Shown here: positions 1 through 7,783 of the stretch, in pieces | Layout: each line of letters opens with the position of its first letter | How positions within the stretch are numbered: position 1 is the first letter of the stretch | NCBI RefSeq assembly: GCF_036030735.1 | Contig: NZ_CP107928.1 | Location: 6,076,001 to 6,140,000, forward strand | Direction: 5' to 3' | Length of the DNA stretch: 64,000 bases | Origin: Streptomyces sp. NBC_00425 | GTDB lineage: Bacteria > Actinomycetota > Actinomycetes > Streptomycetales > Streptomycetaceae | Translations under genes and position numbers: made by a program | The notes under the pieces: generated by a model | Told to the model about the DNA's origin: nothing | The model's input: the letters and a program-made list of their open reading frames with translations, nothing else | Databases searched by the model: none

Positions 1-420
1 GCCCCGGTCGTCGCCCGCGGCCTCGACGGGGACGGGGCCGTCGACCCGCCGCCCTTCGACCAGGCGGGCGTCGTCGGCTGGTACGCCGGCGGCGCGAAGC
101 CCGGTGCGCGGGGCGCCGCCCTGCTGGTGGGGCACGTCGACACGGAGACCCGGCCCGCCGTCTTCTACAAGCTGAGCACGCTCCGGGGCGGCGAGACGGT
201 CCGCGTGGTCCGGGACGACGGGAAGGTCGCCGAGTTCACGGTCGACGACGTCGAGGTCGTCCCGCGCGACCGCTTCGACGCCCGGCTCGCCTACGGCGTC
301 CGCCGGCCGGGCCGCGCCGAACTGCGCCTCATCACCTGCGGCGGCGCTTTCGACCGAGCCGGCCACAGCTACACGGCGAACGTGATCGTGTCGGCCTACC
401 TGACGGGCGCGAGCGCCTGA
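1..420 (+). CDS. class F sortase, C-terminal part (5' end outside window)
   Basis: The reading frame is open from base 1, so the gene starts upstream of the window; about 139 residues are present. Class F sortases are extracytoplasmic cysteine transpeptidases of actinobacteria. Visible hallmarks are the catalytic His in LLVGHVDT, the catalytic Cys in LITCGG, and an Arg after it (FDRAGHSY), which may be the third active-site residue. The end NVIVSAYL is a typical last strand of the sortase barrel. The N-terminal signal/anchor cannot be seen. A strong hairpin follows the stop codon and is shared with the convergent tRNA-Lys. Substrate is unknown; class F enzymes mostly lack proven targets. Confidence 0.88.
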   Translation, partial: APVVARGLDGDGAVDPPPFDQAGVVGWYAGGAKPGARGAALLVGHVDTETRPAVFYKLSTLRGGETVRVVRDDGKVAEFTVDDVEVVPRDRFDARLAYGVRRPGRAELRLITCGGAFDRAGHSYTANVIVSAYLTGASA

Positions 421-440
421 CGTGATGGGGACGGGAACGA

Positions 441-474
441 ACGAAGGCCCCTCGCTCTCGCGAGGGGCCTTCGT
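441..474. terminator. bidirectional terminator hairpin between sortase and tRNA-Lys
   Basis: A perfect 14-bp stem (441-454 with 461-474) closes on a 6-base loop. It lies just after the sortase stop on the + strand and just after the 3' end of tRNA-Lys on the - strand, so it can end both transcripts. Similar hairpins sit beside the other two tRNA-Lys copies. Confidence 0.8.
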
Positions 475-480
475 CGTCTG

Positions 481-554
481 TGCGCCGCCAGGGACTCGAA
501 CCCCGGACCCGCTGATTAAGAGTCAGCTGCTCTAACCAACTGAGCTAGCGGCGC
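481..554 (-). tRNA. tRNA-Lys (anticodon CTT), copy 1
   Basis: The 74-nt minus-strand sequence folds as a cloverleaf: acceptor GCGCCGC pairs with GCGGCGC, the D-arm contains AGCTCAGTTGGTTAGAGC, the anticodon stem GCTGA/TCAGC encloses the loop CTCTTAA (anticodon CTT), and the T-arm contains GGTTCGAGTCC. The CCA end is not encoded. Two more copies that look identical lie at about 6.6 and 18.9 kb on the same strand. Confidence 0.95.
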
Positions 555-737
555 TTGCACTGACTCCGTAACTCTACAGGACCCCGGAGGGTGCCTCCGA
601 CCGTCCGGGGCGCCGGGCGCCGGGAGAGCGCCGCTTACATCATTCGGACCGTCAGCATGCGCGTCGACAAGACGGTTGAGAAACTGGCGAACGTGAGCAG
701 TCGCGGACATTTCCAGCTGAGGTGTGAGGGGAATCGC

Positions 738-2219
738 ATGGAGCCTCCGGCATTCGAGGAATTCGATCCCGAGAGCGACTGCGACTGCCCCGGATGTGCG
801 GCACGCCGACGGGCGGCCCGTAATGCCCCGACCGGCCCGTTCGGCGGCTTCCCGCCCGCTCACCGCGCTCTGGTCGTGGCCACCGCGACGGCCGCGGCGC
901 TCGGTGCGGCGCACGCGGCGCCCGCTGCGGCGGCTCCGCACGCCCCCGACCGTCCTGGCGTTCCCGCAGGTGACGAGCCCAAGACTCCTCAGGGGGTGAG
1001 GGCCCCGCTGCACGGCCTGGCCGGGCAGCCGGTGCGTCCGGGCGGGGCGGCGGGACCGGTCGTGACGCCTGCGACGACCCGGGCCGACATCATCGGACGG
1101 GCCAAGGAGTGGGTTTCGGCCCAGGTGCCGTACAGCATGAGCGCCTACTGGTGGGACGGGTACCGGCAGGACTGCTCCGGCTTCGTCTCCATGGCCTGGA
1201 ACCTGCCCCGGAACGAGTGGACGGGCAGTCTCCACCAGTTCGGGACGAGGATTTCCAAGGAGGAACTCCAGCCCGGCGACATTCTGCTGTTCCACAATCC
1301 GTCCGACCCCGAGAAAGGCTCGCACGTCGTCCTTTTCGGCGGCTGGACGGACTACACGCACAGCTATTACATCGTCTACGAGCAGACCCGTCCGGCCACG
1401 CGCCGCCAGGCGACTCCCTACGCCTACTGGAGCAATTCCGACCGCTACGTCCCCTACCGCTACAAGGGCCTCCGGCCGGCCGCGCAGACCACCGAGGAGC
1501 AGTCCGGCGGCACGGGTCAAAACGCGGTCGCGAACGCGAACGCGGGCGGCGACAAGCCCGGCGGGCAGCAGGTCGCGCTGCCGGCGTTCCCGGGACGGGC
1601 GGCGTTCGGCCCCGGCGCCGACAACAGGTACGTCACCCTGCTCGGCGGGCTCCTCGTCGAGCGCGGCGCCGAGCGCTTCTACGCCTCCGGGCCCGGCCCG
1701 CGCTGGTCGGCGGCCGACGGCAGGGCCACCCAGGCCTTCCAGCGCGCCCAGGGCTGGCGCGGCCCCGACGCCGACGGCCTGCCCGGCCCGCGGACCTGGG
1801 CGTTGCTGGTCGCCGGCCGGGGCACGGACATCGCGGGGCCGCAGACGGCGCAGGTCCCGCAGGTCCCCGGCACGAACCCGGAGACAGGCGGCGGGTCAGG
1901 GGTCGGGGCAGGGGTCGGGTCAGGGTCGGGGTGGGGCGCGGCGGGGCCGCCCGCTGCTCCCGCCCCCGCGGGGTCGCGCGGCCCCGCCTACCCGGGCCGG
2001 GGTGTGTTCCGGCCCGGCGCGCAGAGCGCGTACGTCACGCAGCTGGGGCGGCAGCTGGTGAAAAAGGGATTCGGCAGGCACTACGCGACGGGTCCGGGAC
2101 CGCGTTGGGGCGAGGCGGACCGGCGAGCGGTCGAGGCCTTCCAGCGCGCCCAGGGCTGGCGCGGCGGCGCGGCCGACGGCTACCCGGGGCCCGAGACCTG
2201 GCGGCGGCTCTTCTCGTAG
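738..2219 (+). CDS. secreted NlpC/P60-type cell-wall hydrolase with two C-terminal peptidoglycan-binding repeats
   Basis: 493 residues. The start at ATG 738 is chosen for the purine-rich GAGGGGAA just upstream. Residues 1-30 carry a cysteine cluster (DCDCPGC at 14-20), followed by a hydrophobic Ala-rich stretch (about 44-65) that could be a signal or membrane segment. The NlpC/P60 papain-like domain spans about 117-245, with the nucleophile Cys146 in QDCSGF and the general-base His196 in GSHVVLF. Two related C-terminal repeats (about 282-360 and 424-493) share the pattern TGPGPRW...AFQRAQGW, typical of streptomycete peptidoglycan-binding modules, joined by a Gly/Ser-rich linker. It probably cleaves peptide stems in the cell wall. 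A long 5' leader (555-737) separates it from the tRNA. Confidence 0.85.
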   Translation: MEPPAFEEFDPESDCDCPGCAARRRAARNAPTGPFGGFPPAHRALVVATATAAALGAAHAAPAAAAPHAPDRPGVPAGDEPKTPQGVRAPLHGLAGQPVRPGGAAGPVVTPATTRADIIGRAKEWVSAQVPYSMSAYWWDGYRQDCSGFVSMAWNLPRNEWTGSLHQFGTRISKEELQPGDILLFHNPSDPEKGSHVVLFGGWTDYTHSYYIVYEQTRPATRRQATPYAYWSNSDRYVPYRYKGLRPAAQTTEEQSGGTGQNAVANANAGGDKPGGQQVALPAFPGRAAFGPGADNRYVTLLGGLLVERGAERFYASGPGPRWSAADGRATQAFQRAQGWRGPDADGLPGPRTWALLVAGRGTDIAGPQTAQVPQVPGTNPETGGGSGVGAGVGSGSGWGAAGPPAAPAPAGSRGPAYPGRGVFRPGAQSAYVTQLGRQLVKKGFGRHYATGPGPRWGEADRRAVEAFQRAQGWRGGAADGYPGPETWRRLFS

Positions 2220-2394
2220 AAACGCCGCCGCACCCGCGGCGCCCCCCCGGGTGATCGCCGCCCGGGCAGTTCCCGCCCGCGCGGTTCCACCCGGACGGTT
2301 CCCACCCGCACCGTTCCCCGCACACCGATCCCCCTCACCCCCACCGTTCCCCCCACTGTCATGGCGTATCTGGCGCGGAGGCTGGAGGCACGCA

Positions 2395-3501
2395 ATGCAC
2401 ACGACCACTTCTCCCACACCCGAGTCCGAGGGACCGTCCAGGCCCGCACGGCTCATCCAGAACGAGGCGACCACCGAGATCCCCGTCCACCTGCTGTTCC
2501 GTGACGAGCCGGAGCCGCGGCCGGTGCCGCTCGGACCCGCCGTGGTGGGCAGCCGGGCGGGCACCGGGGAGCAGCCGAGGCTGCGCCGGCCGATGCCCGT
2601 GAAGCCCCGCCCCGCACCGCAGCCGGACCCCGAGCTGGCGGAGCGGCCGGCGCGGGTGCTGCCCGGCGCCGCGGGAGTGCTCGCCGGTGTCTGCGGGGTG
2701 GCCTGCTGTGGGGCCGCCTCGTGGTGGGCCGGGGTCCTGCCGCCGCTCGCGGTGGCGGCGCTGCGGTTGCCGGAGATCGCGGGCGCGGGCCTCGGTCCGG
2801 TGCAGTGGGCGGCGTACGCGGGCGCGGGCGCGCTGGCGCTGTTCGGGTTCGGTGGTCTCGCCCGCGGACGGACCGGACGGGCCTGGGTGCTCGGCCTGTT
2901 CGGCCGCTACCGGGGCACGGTGCGGCGCACCGGGCTGCTGTGGGTGAACCCGCTGCTGCTGCGCCGGCGGGTGGACGTGCGGCTGCGGCACTGGCGCAGC
3001 GAGCCGATGTTCGCCGCCGACGGCAGCGGGGTCGCGCTGCGGGTGGTGGCCCTGGTGGTGTGGCGGGTGCGGGACACCGCGCGGGCCACACTGGGCGTGG
3101 AGGACCACGAGACGTATCTGCGCGAGTGCGTCGAGGCGGCCCTGGCCCGCATCCCGGTGGAGACGCCGGGCGCGGGCCGGGGCTCGGTGGAGGCGGCGGG
3201 GGAGGCGCTGACCCGGCTGGTCGCGCGGGACGCGGGAGTGGTCGGCCTCGAGGTGTTCTCGGTGCAGCCGGTCCGGGTGGAGTACGCCCCCGAGGTCGCC
3301 GCCGCGATGCACCGCCGACGGATCGCCGCGCTCGACGCCCAGCACCGGGCCACGGTGCTGACCTCGGTCGTCGACTCGGTGGAGGACACGGTGACCCGGC
3401 TGACCATGCGCGGGCTGGTGGAACTGGACGACTACGAGCGCAAGGCGCTGGTGAAGGACCTGACGGTGGCCTTCTGCGCGGGCCGGGAGCAGTCGCCCTG
3501 A
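2395..3501 (+). CDS. SPFH/band 7 (stomatin-like) membrane protein
   Basis: 368 residues. ATG 2395 is preceded by GGAGG about 9 bases upstream. A charged, Pro-rich N-terminus (1-85) leads to two hydrophobic segments (about 90-115 and 130-155). The SPFH domain follows: the run from residue 185 (VNPLLLRRRVDVR) through VALVVWRVRD is the characteristic beta-region, and the C-terminal half is helical with AALDAQHRATVL. Such proteins form oligomeric scaffolds in membrane microdomains; no catalytic role is expected. It stands alone, with no NfeD-type protease next to it, so no particular partner is indicated. Confidence 0.75.
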   Translation: MHTTTSPTPESEGPSRPARLIQNEATTEIPVHLLFRDEPEPRPVPLGPAVVGSRAGTGEQPRLRRPMPVKPRPAPQPDPELAERPARVLPGAAGVLAGVCGVACCGAASWWAGVLPPLAVAALRLPEIAGAGLGPVQWAAYAGAGALALFGFGGLARGRTGRAWVLGLFGRYRGTVRRTGLLWVNPLLLRRRVDVRLRHWRSEPMFAADGSGVALRVVALVVWRVRDTARATLGVEDHETYLRECVEAALARIPVETPGAGRGSVEAAGEALTRLVARDAGVVGLEVFSVQPVRVEYAPEVAAAMHRRRIAALDAQHRATVLTSVVDSVEDTVTRLTMRGLVELDDYERKALVKDLTVAFCAGREQSP

Positions 3502-3566
3502 CGGCCCGTCGAACAGAACGCGCGACGGGTATGGACATGTCCCTCGGTCGCCCATAATCTCGAACT

Positions 3567-3577
3567 TGGTCTAGACC
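3567..3577. promoter_or_regulatory. candidate DasR operator (dre) upstream of the AA10 monooxygenase gene
   Basis: TGGTCTAGACC is a perfect palindrome identical to the core of the GlcNAc-responsive DasR site and of the repeats found in streptomycete chitinase promoters. It sits about 50-60 bases before the ATG at 3626. The assignment rests on the match to the known consensus ACTGGTCTAGACCAGT, remembered and not searched. Confidence 0.75.
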
Positions 3578-3625
3578 TGCACGGCTCGGCTCACTGAACT
3601 CCCCACGTTCTCCAGGAGCGGCAGC

Positions 3626-4231
3626 ATGCGCAAAAAGACCAGGTGGTACGCCGCCGCGCTCGGGCTCACCACGGCGGGAGCCTTCGTGCTCACCGCCGGC
3701 GGCGCGAGCGGCCACGGCTACACCGACCTCCCCGTCAGCCGGCAGAAGCTCTGCCAGAACGGCTCCGTGACCGACTGCGGCGACATCCAGTGGGAGCCGC
3801 AGAGCGTCGAGGGGCCGAAGGGCTTCCCGGGCTCCGGCGCGGCCGACGGCCGGATCTGTTCCGGCAACAACACCCGCTTCGCCCAGCTCGACGGTCCGCG
3901 GACCCCCTCGGGCGGGGCGTGGCCGGCGACCCGGGTGAACGGCGGCCAGAGCTACACCTTCCGCTGGCAGTTCACCGCGATGCACGCCACGACCGACTTC
4001 AAGTACTACGTCACCAGGCAGGGCTGGAACCAGAACCACAACCTGGCCCGCTCCGACCTCAACCTCACGCCGTTCCTGACCGTGCCCTACGGCGGTCAGC
4101 GGCCCCCGTCGACCCTCTCGCACAGCGGCACGCTGCCGTCCGGGCTCAGCGGACGGCACATGATCGTCGCCGTGTGGACGATCGCCGACACGACCAACGC
4201 CTTCTACGCCTGTTCCGACGTCACGTTCTGA
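3626..4231 (+). CDS. AA10 lytic polysaccharide monooxygenase (chitin-binding protein)
   Basis: 201 residues with a Sec-type signal peptide of 29 residues (KK at the start, hydrophobic core, ASG then cleavage). Cleavage exposes His30 (HGYTDLP) as the mature N-terminus, the first ligand of the copper histidine brace; His120 in FTAMHATTDF is the second. Four cysteines (43, 51, 78 and in ACSDVTF near the end) fit two disulfides. It is a single-domain enzyme without an extra carbohydrate module. Copper monooxygenases of this family oxidatively cleave crystalline chitin or cellulose outside the cell. The DasR-like site upstream points to chitin. The start has a GGAG-like site (CCAGGAGCGGC). Confidence 0.92.
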   Translation: MRKKTRWYAAALGLTTAGAFVLTAGGASGHGYTDLPVSRQKLCQNGSVTDCGDIQWEPQSVEGPKGFPGSGAADGRICSGNNTRFAQLDGPRTPSGGAWPATRVNGGQSYTFRWQFTAMHATTDFKYYVTRQGWNQNHNLARSDLNLTPFLTVPYGGQRPPSTLSHSGTLPSGLSGRHMIVAVWTIADTTNAFYACSDVTF

Positions 4232-4338
4232 GCGGCCGGTTTTCCTGAGCATTGTTTGAGCTCCCCCGGGCCCGCGCACGGGTACGTTCCCTGCACGCCG
4301 TCAGGACCAGGCCGGCGTCAGAACATCCGGGGGAGCTC

Positions 4339-4806
4339 ATGGAAGCGTTCTTCTTCTACATCGTGCCGACGTTCATGATCGCCGGCGTGCTGTTCGCCGC
4401 GTACAAGGTGCTCGGCCGCACCCGGCAGGTCAGGGCGGCCTGGGACAGCGGAGTCACCGCCGAGGGCCGCTGTCTGCGGACCTACACGAGCACGAGCGGT
4501 GGGGGCAACGACACCTCGGTGAGCACCACCCTGCACCACGTCTACGAGTTCACCACGAGGGACGGTCGCGCCTACCGCTTCGACGAGAGCGGCGGTCCGG
4601 GCACCGTCATCGAGGGCGACATCGTCACCGTGTTCTACGCGCCCGAGCACCCCGAAGGGGCCACGGCCCGCCCGCCGAGCCGGGGCAAGCTCGCTGCGGG
4701 CACGGGCTGTCTGCTGGCCTTCTTCGCCGTGTTCATCGCCGGCTGCGTCCTGTTCATGGTCTCGGTCCACACCATGCTCGCCGAGACCGACCGCATGATC
4801 CCCTGA
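4339..4806 (+). CDS. DUF3592 family membrane protein
   Basis: 155 residues. ATG 4339 follows CGGGGGAGCTC, a good ribosome-binding site. There is an N-terminal membrane helix (about 4-24), an extracytoplasmic-type beta domain rich in Thr/Ser (about 35-115, with VYEFTTRDGRAYRF and the phrase GDIVTVFYAPEHPE that typifies DUF3592), and a second membrane helix (about 122-145). The fold is known from the family but the role is not. It lies between the oxidase gene and the ligase gene, with no operon link to either. Confidence 0.65.
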   Translation: MEAFFFYIVPTFMIAGVLFAAYKVLGRTRQVRAAWDSGVTAEGRCLRTYTSTSGGGNDTSVSTTLHHVYEFTTRDGRAYRFDESGGPGTVIEGDIVTVFYAPEHPEGATARPPSRGKLAAGTGCLLAFFAVFIAGCVLFMVSVHTMLAETDRMIP

Positions 4807-4832
4807 CGACGTCCCGTCCGGCTCTCCACATC

Positions 4833-4845
4833 TGACGGTACGTCA
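4833..4845. promoter_or_regulatory. inverted repeat TGACG-N3-CGTCA before the acyl-CoA ligase
   Basis: The arms TGACG and CGTCA are perfect inverse copies with a 3-base spacer, placed 16-28 bases before the ligase start codon. No Shine-Dalgarno sequence is visible at that start, and a TACCGT hexamer 8 bases before the ATG could be a -10 element of a leaderless transcript. The repeat would then overlap the promoter and act as a repressor site; this is inference from position and symmetry. Confidence 0.4.
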
Positions 4846-4861
4846 ACTACCGTGCGCGCCC

Positions 4862-6628
4862 ATGGAGTCCACCAGGGAAACCGGAACCGGAACCGGTACC
4901 GTCGCCGAACTCGTGGCCGCCCGCTGGGATGACCGCCGGCCGGGGCTGTGGTGCGAGGACACCGTCCTCACGCACCACGAGGTCGCCGCCGGGGCCGCCG
5001 CCCGGGCGGCCCTGCTGACCGACCTGCTGCCGACGGACGGCCCGCCGCACGTCGGGCTGCTGCTGGACAACACGCCGGAGTTCCCGCTCTGGCTGTCGGC
5101 CGCGGCCCTCGCCGGGGCGGCCGTCGCCGGGATCAACTCCACCCGGCGCGGCCCCGAGCTGGCCCGGGACGTCCTGCACACCGAGTGCCGGCTGCTGGTC
5201 ACCGAGCACGCCCACCTGCCGCTGCTCAGAGGGCTCGACCTGCCCGGAGTCCGCCTGCTGATCACCGGCACGCCGGAGTACGACGCACTCCTCGCCCCGT
5301 ACGCCGACGCCCGCCCGGACCCGTCCCGCGCCACGCCCGCCGACCGGTTCCTGCTCTACTTCACCTCCGGCTCGACCGGCGCCCCCAAGGCCGCGATCTG
5401 CACACAGGGCCGGCTGGCGGCCGCCGGGCGCTCCCTGGCGGGGCAGTTCGCCGTCGGGCCGGACGACGTGCACTACGTCTGCATGCCGATGTTCCACGGC
5501 AACGCGGTGATCGCCGACTGGGCGCCCGCGCTGACGGCAGGGGCCGGGGTGGCGCTGCGGCGGCGCTTCTCGGCGTCCGGGTTCCTGGCGGACGTACGGC
5601 GCCACCGGGCGACGTACTTCACCTATGTCGGACGGGCGATCCAGTACGTCCTGGCCACCGAGCCGGGCCCGGACGACCGGGACCACGCGCTGCGGCTGGG
5701 CTTCGGCACGGAGGCGGGAGCGGTGGACGCGGCCGCCTTCGAGCGGCGGTTCGGGGTGCGGCTGGTGGAGGGGTACGGCTCCTCCGAGGGCGGGGCGGCG
5801 GTGCAGTGGTCGCCCGGCACTCCGCCGGGGGCGGTCGGCCGGGCGGGCGCGGGTCTCGTCGTCCTCGACCCGCAGACGCGCGAGGAGTGTCCGCGGGCCG
5901 TGTTCGACGCGGCGGGGCGGCTGCTCAACGGCGACGCGGCCATCGGGGAGCTGGTCAACCGGGGTCCGAACCCCTTCGAGGGTTACTGGCGCAACCCGGC
6001 GGCGGAGGCGGAGCGGCGTCGGGAGGACGGCGCGTACTGGACCGGTGACCTCTTCTACCGGGACCGCGAGGGCTTCCTCTACTTCGCGGGCCGCACCGAC
6101 GACCGGCTCCGCGTCGACGGCGAGAACCTGGCCGCCGCGATGATCGAGAACATCCTCGCCCGCTACGACGGGGCGGACGCCGTCGCCGTCTACGCGGTGC
6201 CGGACCCCGTGACCGGCGACCAGGTGATGGCGACGCTGGCCGGAACCTTCGACCCGGCGGGCTTCGCCGGGTTCCTGCTCGCCCAGCCCGACCTGGGAAC
6301 CAAGATGGCGCCCCGGTTCGTACGGGTGGTGGAGCGGATGCCCGTCACCGCGACGAACAAGATCCACCGGGCGCTGCTGCGACGCGAGGGGCCGCGCTGC
6401 GCCGACCCGGTGTGGTGGCGGCCGCCGGGAGAGTCCGCCTATCGGAGGCTGACGGAGCGGGAGGCGGCGGAGGCCGGACCGGCCGGACCGGGACGGCCGG
6501 GCGGACCGTGGGCGGAGGGGGCTGCGGAAAGGGCCGAGGACCGGGGAAAGCCGAAGGGCCCCTCGTCTTCACGAGAGGCCCTTCCTCTGTGCGCCGCCAG
6601 GGACTCGAACCCCGGACCCGCTGATTAA
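4862..6628 (+). CDS. AMP-forming acyl-CoA ligase (FadD-like), running into antisense tRNA-Lys
   Basis: 588 residues. It belongs to the adenylate-forming superfamily, which activates a carboxylic acid with ATP and transfers it to CoA. The P-loop-like A3 motif is LLYFTSGSTGAPKAA (about 162-176), the A5 motif is EGYGSSEGG, the A7 motif is YWTGDLFYRDREGF, and the C-terminal KIHRALLR carries the catalytic Lys. Overall it resembles the FadD6/FadD17-type long-chain or steroid-side-chain ligases. The family-like part ends near residue 530. The remaining low-complexity tail is translated from the terminator hairpin and then from the strand opposite tRNA-Lys, with the TAA stop lying over the anticodon loop. 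Substrate is unknown. Confidence 0.85.
   Translation: MESTRETGTGTGTVAELVAARWDDRRPGLWCEDTVLTHHEVAAGAAARAALLTDLLPTDGPPHVGLLLDNTPEFPLWLSAAALAGAAVAGINSTRRGPELARDVLHTECRLLVTEHAHLPLLRGLDLPGVRLLITGTPEYDALLAPYADARPDPSRATPADRFLLYFTSGSTGAPKAAICTQGRLAAAGRSLAGQFAVGPDDVHYVCMPMFHGNAVIADWAPALTAGAGVALRRRFSASGFLADVRRHRATYFTYVGRAIQYVLATEPGPDDRDHALRLGFGTEAGAVDAAAFERRFGVRLVEGYGSSEGGAAVQWSPGTPPGAVGRAGAGLVVLDPQTREECPRAVFDAAGRLLNGDAAIGELVNRGPNPFEGYWRNPAAEAERRREDGAYWTGDLFYRDREGFLYFAGRTDDRLRVDGENLAAAMIENILARYDGADAVAVYAVPDPVTGDQVMATLAGTFDPAGFAGFLLAQPDLGTKMAPRFVRVVERMPVTATNKIHRALLRREGPRCADPVWWRPPGESAYRRLTEREAAEAGPAGPGRPGGPWAEGAAERAEDRGKPKGPSSSREALPLCAARDSNPGPAD
6553..6584. terminator. terminator-like hairpin next to tRNA-Lys copy 2
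   Basis: Arms GAAGGGCCCCTCGT (6553-6566) and ACGAGAGGCCCTTC (6571-6584) pair over 14 positions with a single mismatch and a 4-base loop. It lies 5 bases past the 3' end of tRNA-Lys copy 2, as in the other copies, but here it is inside the reading frame of the acyl-CoA ligase. Confidence 0.7.
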
Positions 6629-6663
6629 GAGTCAGCTGCTCTAACCAACTGAGCTAGCGGCGC
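6590..6663 (-). tRNA. tRNA-Lys (anticodon CTT), copy 2
   Basis: The 74-nt sequence reads the same as the copy at 481-554, with the same arms and anticodon loop CTCTTAA. Its 3' two thirds or so are overlapped in antisense by the end of the acyl-CoA ligase reading frame. Confidence 0.95.
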
Positions 6664-6764
6664 ATGACTCTCGCCCTCCGCCTTCGGCGGCCTGCGACGA
6701 AGAAAATACTACCCGGTCCGCGGGGGTGCTTCCGACCATGAGGCGGGCGCCCCCGGGACGCGCC

Positions 6765-7523
6765 TCAGATGGCGAGCGACAGCAGTACCGGCGCCGCGTT
6801 CCTGTTCAGGGTCTCGGCGGCCTGGCGGAGCCGGTGGGCGTGGGCGACGGGCAGGGAGAGGGCGAGACAGCCCGCCGTGGAGCCGGCGGTGATCGGGACG
6901 GCCGCGCAGACCGTGCCGATCGCGTACTCCTGGAGGTCGAGCACCGGGACGGTGGGCGCCTGGGCCTCCAGCCGGGAGAGCAGCAGCTTGTCGCTGGTGA
7001 TGGTGCGCGAGGTGAGCCGGGCCATCTTGTGCCGGGAGAGGTGGTCGCGGCGGCTGTTGTGGTCGAGCTGACCGAGCAGGCTCTTGCCGAGCGCGGTGGC
7101 GTGCGCGGAGCGGCGGAAGTCGAACCACTCGTTGACGGACGGTGTGGCGGGGCCGTCCGCGTACTGGGTGATGGTGACCTCGCCGTCGACGTACCGGCTG
7201 ATGTAGACGGCCGCGCCGACGGAGTCGCGCAGCCGGTCGAGGGTGTGCTGGAGCCTCGCGTGCAGGGCCTGGTCGTGGTCCTGCGCGGAGCCGAGGCGGG
7301 TGAGGGCGTCCCCGGTCACGTACACCCCGTCGGCGAGTTGCTCGACGTATCCCTCACGGCGGAGCATCCGCAGGAGCGTGGTCAGGCGCTCCGGGCTGAG
7401 GCCGGTCAGACGGGCGAGTCGGTCGTCGGTGATTCCGGTGGGGTGCCGCGCCACGCTCTCCAGGACGCGCAGGGCGTGCTGGGTCGAGTGGTACGGCGCG
7501 GACGGCTCGTGTTTCAGCGCCAC
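6765..7523 (-). CDS. IclR-family transcriptional regulator
   Basis: 252 residues. The N-terminal winged helix (about 12-65) reads YHSTQHALRVLESVA...GITDDRLARLTGLS, the usual IclR opening. The C-terminal ligand-binding domain (about 80-250) contains SAHATALGKSLLGQL and the late IGTVCAAVPI segment typical of the family. It lies upstream of and in the same orientation as the ABC transporter operon ending at 7784, so it may control that operon, its own promoter, or the acyl-CoA ligase. The effector is not evident. Confidence 0.88.
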   Translation of the reverse strand: MALKHEPSAPYHSTQHALRVLESVARHPTGITDDRLARLTGLSPERLTTLLRMLRREGYVEQLADGVYVTGDALTRLGSAQDHDQALHARLQHTLDRLRDSVGAAVYISRYVDGEVTITQYADGPATPSVNEWFDFRRSAHATALGKSLLGQLDHNSRRDHLSRHKMARLTSRTITSDKLLLSRLEAQAPTVPVLDLQEYAIGTVCAAVPITAGSTAGCLALSLPVAHAHRLRQAAETLNRNAAPVLLSLAI

Positions 7524-7715
7524 GGTTCCCCCTGCGCTCGCTGTGTCGGCTGCGCTTGCCTATGGGCCGTAATCCGGTCAGTGAACCGCTACCACGATAA
7601 CCGCCGACGGGTCTGCCGGGAGGGGCGTCGGCGGGATTGCCCACCCCCTCTGCAGCGGACCGTCCCCCTGGCATATGCCCAAGGAACGAACCGGGGCCGG
7701 GGTCACGCGAGCCCG

Positions 7716-7773
7716 CCCCCGCGGCTCACGCACCCCGGCCCCCGCGGCTCACGCATCCGGCCCCCGGCTCACG
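7716..7773. repeat. short tandem repeat after ehuA
   Basis: Units of 23, 22 and 13 bases beginning CCCCCGCGGCTCACG follow each other with few differences (7716-7738, 7739-7760, 7761-7773). The block lies between the ehuA stop and the IclR start, just downstream of the operon end. No clear hairpin is formed. Confidence 0.6.
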
Positions 7774-7783
7774 TCAGGGGTGG

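Noticed and set aside
555..737. Possible c-di-AMP (ydaO-type) riboswitch before the NlpC/P60 gene
   Set aside because: Such switches are common before cell-wall hydrolases in actinomycetes, but I could not find the conserved ydaO core bases or pairing in this leader.
2453..4279. 608-codon minus-strand open frame opposite the SPFH and AA10 genes
   Set aside because: Pro/Arg/Ala-rich shadow; the + strand genes have ribosome-binding sites, a signal peptide and active-site motifs.
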